In this document: piece by piece, positions 54,450 through 62,996 of the stretch
How positions within the stretch are numbered: position 1 is the first letter of the stretch
Layout of the letters: every line of letters begins with the position of its first letter
Source: Massilia sp. 9I
GTDB taxonomy: Bacteria; Pseudomonadota; Gammaproteobacteria; Burkholderiales; Burkholderiaceae_D
DNA length: 64,000 bases
Assembly: GCF_902506415.1 (NCBI RefSeq)
Contig: NZ_LR733275.1
Coordinates: 3,939,856-4,003,855, forward strand
Direction: 5' to 3'
Notes under the pieces: model-generated
Database searches by the model: none
What the model was told of the DNA's origin: nothing
What the model saw: only the letters and a program-made list of their open reading frames with translations
Program-made: the position numbers and the translations under genes

Positions 54450-55991
54450 ATGAGCACCCAAGTTCCGCGCACCATCCGCATGCAGGCCAGCGACAACGTC
54501 GCGATCGTCGTCAACGACGGCGGACTGCCTGCGGGGACCGTCTTTCCGGACGGTCTGACCCTGCTCGAAGGCGTCCCGCAGGGCCACAAGGTGAACCTGG
54601 TCGACCTCGCCGACGGTGACCCCGTGATCCGCTACGGCGTGACGATCGGCTATGCCAACGGCGCGATCCCGCGCGGCAGCTGGGTCTCGGAGCGCGTGCT
54701 GCGCATGCCCGCCGCGCGCTCGCTGGAAGACCTGCCGATCGGTACCCACGCAGTGCAGGCCGGCCCTCTGCTTGAAGGCTATACCTTCGAAGGTTACCGC
54801 AACAAGGACGGCTCGGTCGGCACCCGCAACATCATGGCGATCACCAGCACCGTGCAGTGCGTCTCGGGCGTGATCGACTATGCGGTCAAGCGCATCAAGG
54901 AAGAGCTGCTGCCGCGCTACCCGAACGTCGAAGACGTGGTGGCGCTGGAACACGTGTACGGCTGCGGCGTCGCGATCGACGCGCCGGGCGCCGACATCCC
55001 GATCAAGACCATCCGCAACCTCTCGCGCAACCCGAACTTCGGCGACAGCGTGATGGTGGTGAGCCTGGGCTGCGAGAAGCTGCCGCCGGCGCGCCTGTTC
55101 CCGGCCGGGGCGATCCCGATCGGTAACGGCGAGCCTTCGGTCGTGACCCTGCAGGACCAGCAGCACGTCGGCTTCATGTCGATGATCGACAACCTGATGC
55201 AGACCGCCGAAAGGCATCTGCAGGAACTGAACGCGCGCCAGCGCGTCACCTGCCCGGCCTCCGACCTGGTGGTCGGCGTGCAGTGCGGCGGCAGCGACGC
55301 CTTCTCGGGCGTGACCGCCAATCCGGCGGTCGGCTTCGCCACCGACCTGATCGTGCGTGCCGGCGGCGCCGTGATGTTCTCCGAGATTACCGAAGTGCGC
55401 GACGGTATCGACCAGCTGACCGCGCGCGCCGCGACGCCGGAAGTGGCGGCGGCGATGGTGCGCGAGATGCAGTGGTACGACGATTACCTGGTGCGCGGCG
55501 GCGTCGACCGCAGCGCCAACACCACGCCCGGCAACAAGAAGGGCGGCCTGTCGAACATCGTGGAAAAGGCCATGGGTTCGATCGTCAAGTCGGGCACCAC
55601 GGCGATTACCGGCGTGCTGTCGCCGGGCGAGAAGCTGCAGCAGAAAGGCCTGATCTACGCCGCCACCCCGGCCAGCGATTTCATCTGCGGCACCCTGCAG
55701 ATGGCCGCCGGGATGAACGTGCACATCTTCACCACCGGCCGCGGCACCCCCTACGGCCTGGCCGCGGTCCCGGTCATCAAGGTTGCTACCCGCACCGAAC
55801 TGGCGAACCGCTGGCACGACCTGATGGACGTGAATGCCGGGCGCATCGCCAGCGGAGAGGCTACTATTGAGGATGTGGGCTGGGAGCTGTTCCGCCTGAT
55901 CCTCGACGTGGCCAGCGGGCGCAAGACCTGGGCCGAACACTGGAAACTGCATAATGCGCTGGCGCTGTTCAATCCTGCGCCGGTGACCTGA
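54450..55991 (+). CDS. garD: Galactarate dehydratase
   Basis: The 513-residue protein shows an N-terminal SAF-like domain ([34 protein letters not shown]) and the UxaA/GarD core with [40 protein letters not shown] and [18 protein letters not shown]. The ending, [27 protein letters not shown], matches GarD rather than the shorter altronate dehydratase UxaA. It dehydrates galactarate, the product of uronate dehydrogenase encoded next. ATG 54450 is preferred over an in-frame start 17 codons upstream. udh follows after 18 bases. Confidence 0.92.
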   Translation: MSTQVPRTIRMQASDNVAIVVNDGGLPAGTVFPDGLTLLEGVPQGHKVNLVDLADGDPVIRYGVTIGYANGAIPRGSWVSERVLRMPAARSLEDLPIGTHAVQAGPLLEGYTFEGYRNKDGSVGTRNIMAITSTVQCVSGVIDYAVKRIKEELLPRYPNVEDVVALEHVYGCGVAIDAPGADIPIKTIRNLSRNPNFGDSVMVVSLGCEKLPPARLFPAGAIPIGNGEPSVVTLQDQQHVGFMSMIDNLMQTAERHLQELNARQRVTCPASDLVVGVQCGGSDAFSGVTANPAVGFATDLIVRAGGAVMFSEITEVRDGIDQLTARAATPEVAAAMVREMQWYDDYLVRGGVDRSANTTPGNKKGGLSNIVEKAMGSIVKSGTTAITGVLSPGEKLQQKGLIYAATPASDFICGTLQMAAGMNVHIFTTGRGTPYGLAAVPVIKVATRTELANRWHDLMDVNAGRIASGEATIEDVGWELFRLILDVASGRKTWAEHWKLHNALALFNPAPVT

Positions 55992-56009
55992 CGAATTAGG
56001 AGTGTTGTA

Positions 56010-56843
56010 ATGACCGAAGCCGGTAGTAAAGCTGTACCTCAGGGCAAACCCTTCAAACGCATCCTGCTGACCGGCGCCGCCGGCGGCCTCGGCAAGGTGC
56101 TGCGTGACCGTATCAAGCCCTGGGCCGAGGTCGTGCGCCTGTCCGACGTGGCCGACATGGGCGAAGCGCGCGAGGGCGAGGAAATCGTCCAGTGCGACCT
56201 GGCCGACAAGGAAGCCGTCCTGAAACTGTTGGAAGGCGTGGACGCGGTGCTGCACTTCGGCGGCATCTCGACCGAGAAGCCGTTCGAGCCGATCATGCAG
56301 GCCAACATCCTCGGCGTGGCCAACCTGTACGAGGCGCTGCACAAAGCCGGCACCAAGCGCGTGATCTTCGCCAGCTCGAACCATGCCATCGGCTACCACC
56401 ACGTCAACACGGTGCTGGATGCGAACTCGCCGACCCGCCCGGACAGCTACTACGGCCTGTCGAAGGTCTTCGGCGAGCAGATCGCGCGCTACTACTACGA
56501 CCGCTTCGGCATCGAGACCGTCTGCATTCGCATCGGTTCGAGCTTCCCGGAGCCGGCCAACAAGCGCATGATGAGCACCTATTTCTCGTACGACGACCTG
56601 ACCGAGATGCTGCGCTGTTCGCTGTTCGCCCCACGCGTCGGCCACACCATCGTCTACGGCGTGTCGGACAACGACAGCGTCTGGTGGGACAACCGCCTGG
56701 CCTCGCACCTGGGCTACAAGCCGAAGGACAGCTCGTCCAAGTTCGCGCACCTGTTCCCGGACTCCGCCGAGTTCCCGGACAAGGACGACGTCACCACGAC
56801 CTACCAGGGCGGCAAGTTCCTGCTCGACGGCCCGCAATACTGA
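56010..56843 (+). CDS. udh: Uronate dehydrogenase (NAD-dependent SDR)
   Basis: The 277-residue extended SDR has the NAD motif TGAAGGLGKVL at about 21-31, the catalytic Y-x3-K in SYYGLSKVFGEQ near 148-152 and FASSNHAIGYH near 120. It oxidises galacturonate (or glucuronate) to the aldaro-lactone, which opens to galactarate. AGGAG precedes ATG by seven bases, and it sits between garD and an aldose epimerase. A plain NDP-sugar epimerase is the alternative, but the pairing with garD argues for udh. Confidence 0.9.
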   Translation: MTEAGSKAVPQGKPFKRILLTGAAGGLGKVLRDRIKPWAEVVRLSDVADMGEAREGEEIVQCDLADKEAVLKLLEGVDAVLHFGGISTEKPFEPIMQANILGVANLYEALHKAGTKRVIFASSNHAIGYHHVNTVLDANSPTRPDSYYGLSKVFGEQIARYYYDRFGIETVCIRIGSSFPEPANKRMMSTYFSYDDLTEMLRCSLFAPRVGHTIVYGVSDNDSVWWDNRLASHLGYKPKDSSSKFAHLFPDSAEFPDKDDVTTTYQGGKFLLDGPQY

Positions 56844-56847
56844 GCAC

Positions 56848-57735
56848 ATGCCGGTGCTGGAACGTCTTACCCTGCGTAACGAGCGCCTGCTGGCGGAAAT
56901 CGTTCCACAGATCGGAGGCGGACTGGCACGGCTCGACTGGCTGGGCAGCGGCGACGCTCAGCCCCAGCAGCTCCTGCGCGGCCTGCCGCCTGAGTTCGAC
57001 GGCACGCCGCTTCCCGGCCAACTGGCCTGCTTCCCCCTGCTGCCCTGGTCGAACCGGATGGCGCCTTCGGGCTTTGCCTTCGAGGGCGTGCGCCACGTGC
57101 CGCACCCGAACCGCGCGGGCGAGCCTTGCCCGATCCACGGCGACGCCTGGCAGCAGCCCTGGCGCGTGGCGGCCCATTACGACACCTCGCTGATCCTGAG
57201 CCTGGACCGCTGGGACGCCGAACCCTTCTCCTACACCGCGGAACTGCACTACACCCTGAGCGGCGATGCGCTGGTGGTGGAAATCAGCGTGCGCAACGCC
57301 GGCCGCAGCGCGCTGCCCTTCGGGATCGGCCTGCATCCGTGGATGCCGGATCCAGACGGCGCGCGCCTGGAAGCCCGCGCCAACAGCGTGTGGATGGCCG
57401 GCCCGGACAAGCTCCCGCTCATGCGCCAGGACATTCCCGCCCACTGGAGCTTCGACAATCCCGCAGCCCTGCCGCAGGACGGGGTCGACAACGTATTCGA
57501 GGGCTGGCATGGGGCCGCCCGTATCGCCTGGCCGGCACGCGGCCTGGCCCTGGAAGTGCAGGCCGACATGGACTACTTCATTCTCTACGCACCGCCCGGA
57601 CGCGACTTCTTCTGCTTCGAGCCGGTGGATCACCCGATCAATGCGCACAACCTGCCGGGGCACCCGGGACTGACGGTGCTGGCGCCTGGCGCCACCTTGC
57701 GCCGCCGCTGCGTGTTCCGCGGAGCCGCGCTGTGA
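56848..57735 (+). CDS. Aldose 1-epimerase family protein
   Basis: The 295-residue protein has the galactose mutarotase fold: GGGLARLDW near 22, FPLLPWSNRMAPSGFAFEG near 63, PIHGDAWQQPWRV near 95 with the catalytic histidine, GIGLHPWMPDPD near 160 and the glutamate in CFEPVDHPINAHN near 260. It probably interconverts anomers of a sugar or uronate for the adjacent dehydrogenase. No signal peptide, so it is cytosolic. Its TGA overlaps the next ATG by one base (TGATG at 57733-57737), ensuring coupling. Confidence 0.85.
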   Translation: MPVLERLTLRNERLLAEIVPQIGGGLARLDWLGSGDAQPQQLLRGLPPEFDGTPLPGQLACFPLLPWSNRMAPSGFAFEGVRHVPHPNRAGEPCPIHGDAWQQPWRVAAHYDTSLILSLDRWDAEPFSYTAELHYTLSGDALVVEISVRNAGRSALPFGIGLHPWMPDPDGARLEARANSVWMAGPDKLPLMRQDIPAHWSFDNPAALPQDGVDNVFEGWHGAARIAWPARGLALEVQADMDYFILYAPPGRDFFCFEPVDHPINAHNLPGHPGLTVLAPGATLRRRCVFRGAAL

Positions 57736-60167
57736 TGCGCCTTGCGGCAGGCCTGCTGCTGGCGCTGGCGGCAAGCGCAGCGAGCGCACAGGCGCCGTAC
57801 AATGCCGAGACCACCTACCGCAAGCTGGTGCGCGACTACCCTTATATCCGCATCGCCAGCGTTGAGGCGCCGGCCCCGGTCCAGGTGCGCAAGAACCTGG
57901 TCTACGCGCAGCGCGGCGAGCTGGCGCTGGGACTCGACCTCTATTTGCCGGGACCGGCCGGCAAGCCGGCGCCGCTGGTCGTACTGGTTCACGGCGGCGG
58001 CTGGGCCAGCGGGGAGCGCGCCAACATGGCGCCGCTGGCGGCACGGCTCGCGGCGCGCGGCATTGCCGCCGCCACCGTCAGCTACCGCCTGTCCGGTCAG
58101 GCGCGCTATCCGGCCGCGATCGATGACGTCAAGGAAGCGGTGCGTTGGCTGCGCAAGGGCGCGGGCGGCTTCAATGTCGATCCGGACCGCGTCGCCATCG
58201 CGGGCGGTTCCGCCGGCGGCCAGATCGCCTCGCTGGTCGGCATGCTCGAGCCGAAGGCGATCCGCGCCGTGGTCAGCATCGACGGCCTGTCCGACTTCAC
58301 TTCCGAGGAAGCGCGCAAGTACGAGGACGACCCGGCCAAGAAACCGTCGGCTGCCGGCGCCTGGTTCGGCGGCCGCTATAGCGAGAAGGAAGCGCTGTGG
58401 CGCGATGCTTCTCCGATCACCCATGCCGGCAAGGATAGTCCGCCGGTGCTGTTCATCGTCAGCGGCGTGCCGCGCTTCTCGGTGGGCAAGGAAGCGATGG
58501 CCGCGAAGTTGGCCGAGCACGGCGTCTATAGCGATACTGTGGCGCTGCCGGGCACCCCGCACTCGTTCTGGTTGTTCGACCCCTGGGTGTCGCCGACCGT
58601 GGATGCCATGACGGCCTTCTTCGATCGCGTGCTCGGACCGGTAGCGCCGCGCGCCGCATGGTCGCCCGACCTCGGCGATGGCCGCTACCGCAACCCGATC
58701 CTGCACGCCGACTATTCCGACCCGGACGCGATCCGCGTCGGCGACACCTACTACATCGTGTCGTCGAGCTTCGCCAACGCGCCGGGCCTGCCGCTGCTCG
58801 TCTCGAAAGACATGGTCAACTGGGAGCTGAAGGGCAATGCGTTGCCGCAGCTGGTCCCCGGCGCGCAGTTCCAGTCCCCGCAGCACGGAAAGGGCGTGTG
58901 GGCGCCCTGTCTGCGCTACCACGCCGGCAAGTTCTGGATTTTCTATCCCGACCCAGACCAGGGCGTGTACGTCACCACCGCCACCAGTTTTGAGGGACCG
59001 TGGAGCGCGCCGCACCTGCTGCTGGCGGGGAAGGGCATCATCGATCCGGCGCCGCTGTGGGACGACGATGGCAAGGCTTACCTGATCCACGCCTGGGCCA
59101 AGAGCCGCGCCGGCTTCAACAACGTGCTCACCCTGCGCAGGATGGACCCGAGTGGCCGCAGCCTGCTCGACAGCGAAGGCAAGGTGGTCATCGACGGCGA
59201 CAAGCTGCCCGGCTACCGCACGCTGGAAGGCCCGAAGCTCTACAAGAAGAACGGCTGGTACTACGTGTTCGCTCCGGCGGGCGGCGTCGAGCAGGGCTGG
59301 CAGTCGGTATTCCGCTCGCGCAGCATCGACGGACCCTATGAGGCGCGCATCGTGATGAACCAGGGATCGACCCCGGTCAACGGCCCGCACCAGGGCGCCT
59401 GGGTCACGACGCCGCAGGGCGCCGACTGGTTCTTCCACTTCCAGGACCGCCGCGCCTATGGCCGCGTGGTGCACCTGCAGCCGATGCGCTGGGAAGACGG
59501 CTGGCCGCTGATCGGCGAGCCCTCCAGCACGCCCGGCATCGGCCAGCCGGTGCTCGAATACGCCAAGCCGGTAGCCGGCAGCTTCCCGCAGCGCGTGCCG
59601 GCCACGAGCGACGAATTCGATGGCAAGGCCTTGGGCCCGCAATGGCAATGGGCGGCCAATCCGGCGCGCGGCTGGTATGCGCTCGATGCGCGTCCGGGCC
59701 AGCTGCGTCTGTTCGCGCAGCCCGATGCGCCGGTACGCAGCCTGGCGTCGGTGCTGACCCAGAAATTCCCGGCGCCCGTGTTCGGCGTCACGGCCAAGGT
59801 CGAGCTGCACGCGCAGCGCGACGGCGACCAGGTGGGCCTGGGCAGCATGGGCCTGGCCAGCAAGTGGTTCGGCCTGCGCCGCGTCGACGGCAAGGCGCGC
59901 GTGGTGATGGTCAGCTGCGCGCAGGACGGCAAGTGTACCGAGGAGCTGGGCGAGGCGCTGCCCGGCTTCGCGGCGCACCTGCGCATGCACGTCACGGCCG
60001 GCGCCTACGTCGCGTTCTCGTACAGCGTGGACGGCGTGCGCTACACCCAGCTCGGGCTGCCGTTCGAGGCCAGTATGGGGCGCTGGGTCGGCGCACAAAT
60101 CGGCCTGTTCGCAACCGGCGCTGCCGGCGCCTACGCCGATATCGACCACGTACGCATCACCCCTTGA
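57735..60167 (+). CDS. Secreted esterase-GH43 glycosidase fusion
   Basis: The 810-residue protein has a signal peptide (MRLAAGLLLALAASAASAQA), an alpha/beta-hydrolase domain (about 25-305) and a GH43 five-bladed propeller (about 310-600), with a concanavalin-like C-terminal domain (about 610-810). The esterase shows HGGGW at 86-90, Ser159 in GGSAGG and His275. GH43 has the base Asp in HADYSDPDAI (about 328), Asp in IIDPAPLW (about 436) and the acid Glu in TLEGPKLY (about 497). It would remove acyl groups and alpha-arabinose or beta-xylose units from pectic side chains. It is coupled to the epimerase gene. The frame is intact, so it is a true fusion. Confidence 0.87.
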   Translation: MRLAAGLLLALAASAASAQAPYNAETTYRKLVRDYPYIRIASVEAPAPVQVRKNLVYAQRGELALGLDLYLPGPAGKPAPLVVLVHGGGWASGERANMAPLAARLAARGIAAATVSYRLSGQARYPAAIDDVKEAVRWLRKGAGGFNVDPDRVAIAGGSAGGQIASLVGMLEPKAIRAVVSIDGLSDFTSEEARKYEDDPAKKPSAAGAWFGGRYSEKEALWRDASPITHAGKDSPPVLFIVSGVPRFSVGKEAMAAKLAEHGVYSDTVALPGTPHSFWLFDPWVSPTVDAMTAFFDRVLGPVAPRAAWSPDLGDGRYRNPILHADYSDPDAIRVGDTYYIVSSSFANAPGLPLLVSKDMVNWELKGNALPQLVPGAQFQSPQHGKGVWAPCLRYHAGKFWIFYPDPDQGVYVTTATSFEGPWSAPHLLLAGKGIIDPAPLWDDDGKAYLIHAWAKSRAGFNNVLTLRRMDPSGRSLLDSEGKVVIDGDKLPGYRTLEGPKLYKKNGWYYVFAPAGGVEQGWQSVFRSRSIDGPYEARIVMNQGSTPVNGPHQGAWVTTPQGADWFFHFQDRRAYGRVVHLQPMRWEDGWPLIGEPSSTPGIGQPVLEYAKPVAGSFPQRVPATSDEFDGKALGPQWQWAANPARGWYALDARPGQLRLFAQPDAPVRSLASVLTQKFPAPVFGVTAKVELHAQRDGDQVGLGSMGLASKWFGLRRVDGKARVVMVSCAQDGKCTEELGEALPGFAAHLRMHVTAGAYVAFSYSVDGVRYTQLGLPFEASMGRWVGAQIGLFATGAAGAYADIDHVRITP

Positions 60168-60239
60168 GCTTCCGGCGGCAATCTCTGTCAGCAATGATAG
60201 TATTGCCGCACCTCGTTTCCGACGACTGGAGCTACCAGC

Positions 60240-60617
60240 ATGGTCATCAATCCGCAGCACACCTACGTGCATCTTGCAGATGACGGCAAGGCGCAAGAGG
60301 TTTCAGGCGACAGCTTCTGGCAATTGCCGCCCGAAGAGTTCGAGCGTTTCGGCAAGGGCTGGCTGGTGTCCGAATTCGCGTTCACCGAGGATTGGCCGAC
60401 CTGGGAGATGCATCCGGAAGGGGATGAGATCGTCTACCTGCTGTCCGGCTCCGTCGAACTGCTGCTCGATCGGGGCGGCGAGATTCAGACGATTGCGATG
60501 GAGGGCAGCGGCGCCGTCGTGGTGCCACGCGGCGTGTGGCATACCGCCAAGCTGCGTCTACCCTCCCGCATGCTGCATGTGACGCGTGGTGAAGGCACGC
60601 AGAACCGGCCGGCCTAA
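60240..60617 (+). CDS. Cupin domain protein
   Basis: The 125-residue protein has a single cupin: FTEDWPTWEMHPEGDEIVYLLSGSVELLLD (about 48-77) and GAVVVPRGVWHTAKL (about 93-107), with the His/Glu metal ligands visible. Single cupins near uronate genes can act as isomerases (KdgF-like) or sensors; I cannot choose. GGAG precedes the ATG at 60240. It follows the fusion gene by 72 bases, which contain a hairpin-like CGGCAAT...ATTGCCG. It converges on the receiver gene with a four-base overlap. Confidence 0.8.
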   Translation: MVINPQHTYVHLADDGKAQEVSGDSFWQLPPEEFERFGKGWLVSEFAFTEDWPTWEMHPEGDEIVYLLSGSVELLLDRGGEIQTIAMEGSGAVVVPRGVWHTAKLRLPSRMLHVTRGEGTQNRPA

Positions 60618-60997
60618 GCGAGCGCGAAGTGGCATTGCAGCGCGCCGGCGACCACGCGGTAGGCGGCAGGCGTCACCAGGTGGACGTCGACCGGGCCCCG
60701 GTCCATGAACGCTGACATCGGCGCGCTTCCATCGGCCATCGTGACGAGAAAGGTCTTCGACAGTTCGGGCGCGTCCCGGAACGCCCTCGCCACTGCATAG
60801 GTCTCCCTGCCGTCGTCGCCGAGATCGATCAGTGCCGCATCGGGCCGGAACGCCTTGGCCGCCCGCAGCGCCGTCGACGCGCAAGGCGCTGCCTGGACGA
60901 CGTGGCCGTGTGCGCTCAACAGCGCGGCGAGATTGTCCGCCACTTCCGGACGGCGATCGACCACAAGGATACGCAGCGGGCAAGCTGCCCTGTCCAT
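60614..60997 (-). CDS. Degenerate stand-alone receiver domain protein
   Basis: The 127-residue protein has a receiver fold: LRILVVDRRPEVADNL at the start, Asp58 in DAALIDLGDDG as the phosphorylation site, Thr86 in FLVTMADG, but the second N-terminal acid is Arg15 and the conserved Lys near 109 is Thr (HLVTP). It lacks any output domain. ATG 60997 overlaps the permease stop in TGATG and has GGGAGGG upstream. It is co-transcribed with an SbtA-like permease, so it may regulate it; inference only. Confidence 0.75.
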   Translation of the reverse strand: MDRAACPLRILVVDRRPEVADNLAALLSAHGHVVQAAPCASTALRAAKAFRPDAALIDLGDDGRETYAVARAFRDAPELSKTFLVTMADGSAPMSAFMDRGPVDVHLVTPAAYRVVAGALQCHFALA

Positions 60998-62010
60998 CAC
61001 ATCCCTCCCAGCACCGTGGTCGCGATCCAGGCATAGGCCGGGATGCCGACCAGGATATTCAGCGGGAAGGTAATACCGAGCGACATACTGAAGTACACGG
61101 ACGGATTCGCTTCCGGAATCGAGTACCGCAGCACCGCCGGGACCGCGATATAGGAGGCGCTGCCCGCCAGGACCATCAGCAAGGTGGCATTCCCGGCCGA
61201 GAAACCAAACAGCATCGACAGGCCCAGCGCCAGGCTCGCATGGACCACCGGCGCGCAGGCCGCGTAGGCCAGCAGCCAGGCCGACTGGCCGCGCAGCTTG
61301 CCGAGGTTACGGGCGGTGAGCAGGCCCATGTCGAGCAGGAAGAAGGCGAGCATGCCCTTGAACAGGTCGATGGAGAAGGGCGCCATGGCGGCCTTGCCCG
61401 CTTCGCCCGTCAGCAGGCCTACCGCCATCGCGCCGAGCAGCAGGAGCTGGGTGCCGTCGGTGAAGGACTCGTGCAGGATCTTGCCGAGGCCGACAGGCGG
61501 GCCTCCCGCATTCCCCAGTTGCGCCGTACCGTTTGCCGAAGCGAGGACGCTGGCGCCGGCCGCCTGGCGCCGCAGCGTGTTGGCCAGCACCACCGCGATC
61601 ACGATCGCCGGCGACTCCATCAGGGCCATCGCCGCCGCCATGTGGCCGCCGTAGGCAATGCCGTGGGTGTCCAGGTATTGGGAAGCGGTGATGAAGGTGA
61701 CCGCGCTGACCGAGCCGTAGGTGGCCGCCACCGCGGCGGCGTCGAAAGCGGGCACGCGGCGCTTGAGTAGCTGGTAAGCAAGCATGGGAATCAGGACGGC
61801 CAGCAGGATGGCGCAGGCAAGGCTGGCCGCGATCTCCGTCGTCAAGCCCGACTTTGCCAGGGCAAAGCCGCCTTTCAGGCCAAGCGCCATCAGGAGGTAG
61901 AGGGACAGGAAGCGCGAGATCGGCTGGGGAATCTCGAGATTGGACTTGATGCAGCCGGCGAGGATGCCGAACGCGAAAAACAGGATGGCGGGGTCAAGGA
62001 AGTTGTGCAT
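60997..62010 (-). CDS. SbtA-like sodium-dependent bicarbonate transport family permease
   Basis: The 337-residue inner-membrane protein has about ten hydrophobic segments, the SbtA/DUF897-type PISRFLSLYLLMALGLKGGFAL near 30-51, VPAFDAAAVAATYGSVSAVTFITA near 85 and GSASYIAVPAVLRYSIPEANPS near 282. In cyanobacteria SbtA imports bicarbonate with sodium, controlled by the small protein SbtB. In heterotrophs the cargo is less certain. It starts next to a LysR gene across a 92-base region with two palindromes. Confidence 0.88.
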   Translation of the reverse strand: MHNFLDPAILFFAFGILAGCIKSNLEIPQPISRFLSLYLLMALGLKGGFALAKSGLTTEIAASLACAILLAVLIPMLAYQLLKRRVPAFDAAAVAATYGSVSAVTFITASQYLDTHGIAYGGHMAAAMALMESPAIVIAVVLANTLRRQAAGASVLASANGTAQLGNAGGPPVGLGKILHESFTDGTQLLLLGAMAVGLLTGEAGKAAMAPFSIDLFKGMLAFFLLDMGLLTARNLGKLRGQSAWLLAYAACAPVVHASLALGLSMLFGFSAGNATLLMVLAGSASYIAVPAVLRYSIPEANPSVYFSMSLGITFPLNILVGIPAYAWIATTVLGGM

Positions 62011-62056
62011 GATCTCGTCTTTACTGAAAGGTCCTGCATCCTAAGCGTTTTCAATG

Positions 62057-62072
62057 ATCGAGAAAAATCGAT
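62057..62072. promoter_or_regulatory. Palindromic operator 1 between sbtA-like gene and LysR gene
   Basis: ATCGAGAAAAATCGAT: ATCGA / TCGAT arms around AAAAA-type spacer. It lies 47 bases before the permease ATG and 46 before the LysR ATG. Confidence 0.65.
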
Positions 62073-62088
62073 TATTATGATGGCTACT

Positions 62089-62104
62089 ATAGAGAAAAAT
62101 CTAT
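62089..62104. promoter_or_regulatory. Palindromic operator 2 overlapping the LysR start codon
   Basis: ATAGAGAAAAATCTAT: same AGAAAAATC core as operator 1, offset by exactly 32 bases (three helical turns). Its last two bases are the first two of the LysR ATG, which suggests autorepression. Confidence 0.65.
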
Positions 62105-62993
62105 GAACGCGACCTTCCGCCAGCTGCGTCTTTTCCTGTCCTTTGCCGAACACCTCAGCGTAACGGCGGCGGCCCGTGCCTGCCATGTCACGCAACCGAC
62201 GGCCTCCATGCAGCTGCGGGAGTTGGCCGACGGCGTCGGCATGCCCCTGTACGAACAGGTGGGCAAGCGGCTGTACCTCACCGCGGCCGGCGAAGCGCTT
62301 GCGCGCACCGCGCGCGCCATGCTGGACGAATGGACCGCGTTCGAGCAGCACATCGATGCGGTCAAGGGCGTGACACGGGGACGCCTGCGGGTATCCGTGG
62401 TGAGCACCGCAAAATACTTCGTACCGCGCCTGCTCGGCAGCTTCTGCGCCGCCTTCCCGGAAGTGGACATTGCGCTGGAGGTGCTGAACCGGGACGGCGT
62501 CGTCAGGCGCCTGCGCGACAACCTGGACGACCTGTACATCATGTCGATGCCGCCCGAGGACATGGAGCTGGAACGCCATGCCTTCCTGGCCAACCCGCTC
62601 GACGTGATCGCAGCCGCCTCGCATCCGCTTGCCGGCCGCCGGCAGATTCCCCTGGACGAACTGGCTTCGATGCGTTTCATCCTGCGCGAGAAAGGCTCGG
62701 GCACACGGCTCGCCTGCGATCGCCACTTCAAGGCCTTGAAATTCCGGCCGGACGTGCGCATGGAATTGGGCAGCAACGAGGCGATCAAGCAGGCGGTTGC
62801 CGCCAGCCTCGGGCTGGCGGTGATTTCACGTCATGCGCTGGGCGAGCGGAGCGACGCCGAACAGATCGCGGTGCTCGATGTCGACGGCTTCCCGGTCCAG
62901 TCGAACTGGTCGACTCTGTACCGCAAAGGGAAGAAGCTGTCTCCCGTCGCGGTGGCCTTCCTGGACCATATCGAGCAGTTCAACCGGCAGTGA
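62103..62993 (+). CDS. LysR family transcriptional regulator
   Basis: The 296-residue protein has a winged helix at the N-terminus (TFRQLRLFLSFAEHLSVTAAARACHVTQPTASMQLRELADGVG) and an effector-binding domain (about 90-296) with GRLRVSVVSTAKYFVPRLLG and LGLAVISRHAL. It resembles CbbR-type regulators in the STAKYF segment. It probably regulates the divergent permease operon and itself through the two palindromes. The effector is unknown; a link to bicarbonate or a CO2-responsive metabolite is inference from neighbourhood. It ends three bases before the converging YdcF gene. Confidence 0.9.
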   Translation: MNATFRQLRLFLSFAEHLSVTAAARACHVTQPTASMQLRELADGVGMPLYEQVGKRLYLTAAGEALARTARAMLDEWTAFEQHIDAVKGVTRGRLRVSVVSTAKYFVPRLLGSFCAAFPEVDIALEVLNRDGVVRRLRDNLDDLYIMSMPPEDMELERHAFLANPLDVIAAASHPLAGRRQIPLDELASMRFILREKGSGTRLACDRHFKALKFRPDVRMELGSNEAIKQAVAASLGLAVISRHALGERSDAEQIAVLDVDGFPVQSNWSTLYRKGKKLSPVAVAFLDHIEQFNRQ

Positions 62994-62996
62994 GGC

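Noticed and set aside
54450-55991. Altronate dehydratase UxaA as the identity of the dehydratase
   Set aside because: The N-terminal [22 protein letters not shown] and C-terminal NPAPVT, with the adjacent udh, match galactarate dehydratase better.
54429-56849. An 806-codon minus-strand open frame opposite garD and udh
   Set aside because: Antisense to two well-recognised genes and without domains or ribosome-binding site.
57630-60296. An 888-codon open frame on the minus strand opposite the esterase-GH43 gene
   Set aside because: Repetitive R, A, G, H-rich translation without family motifs; the plus strand gene has clear domains.
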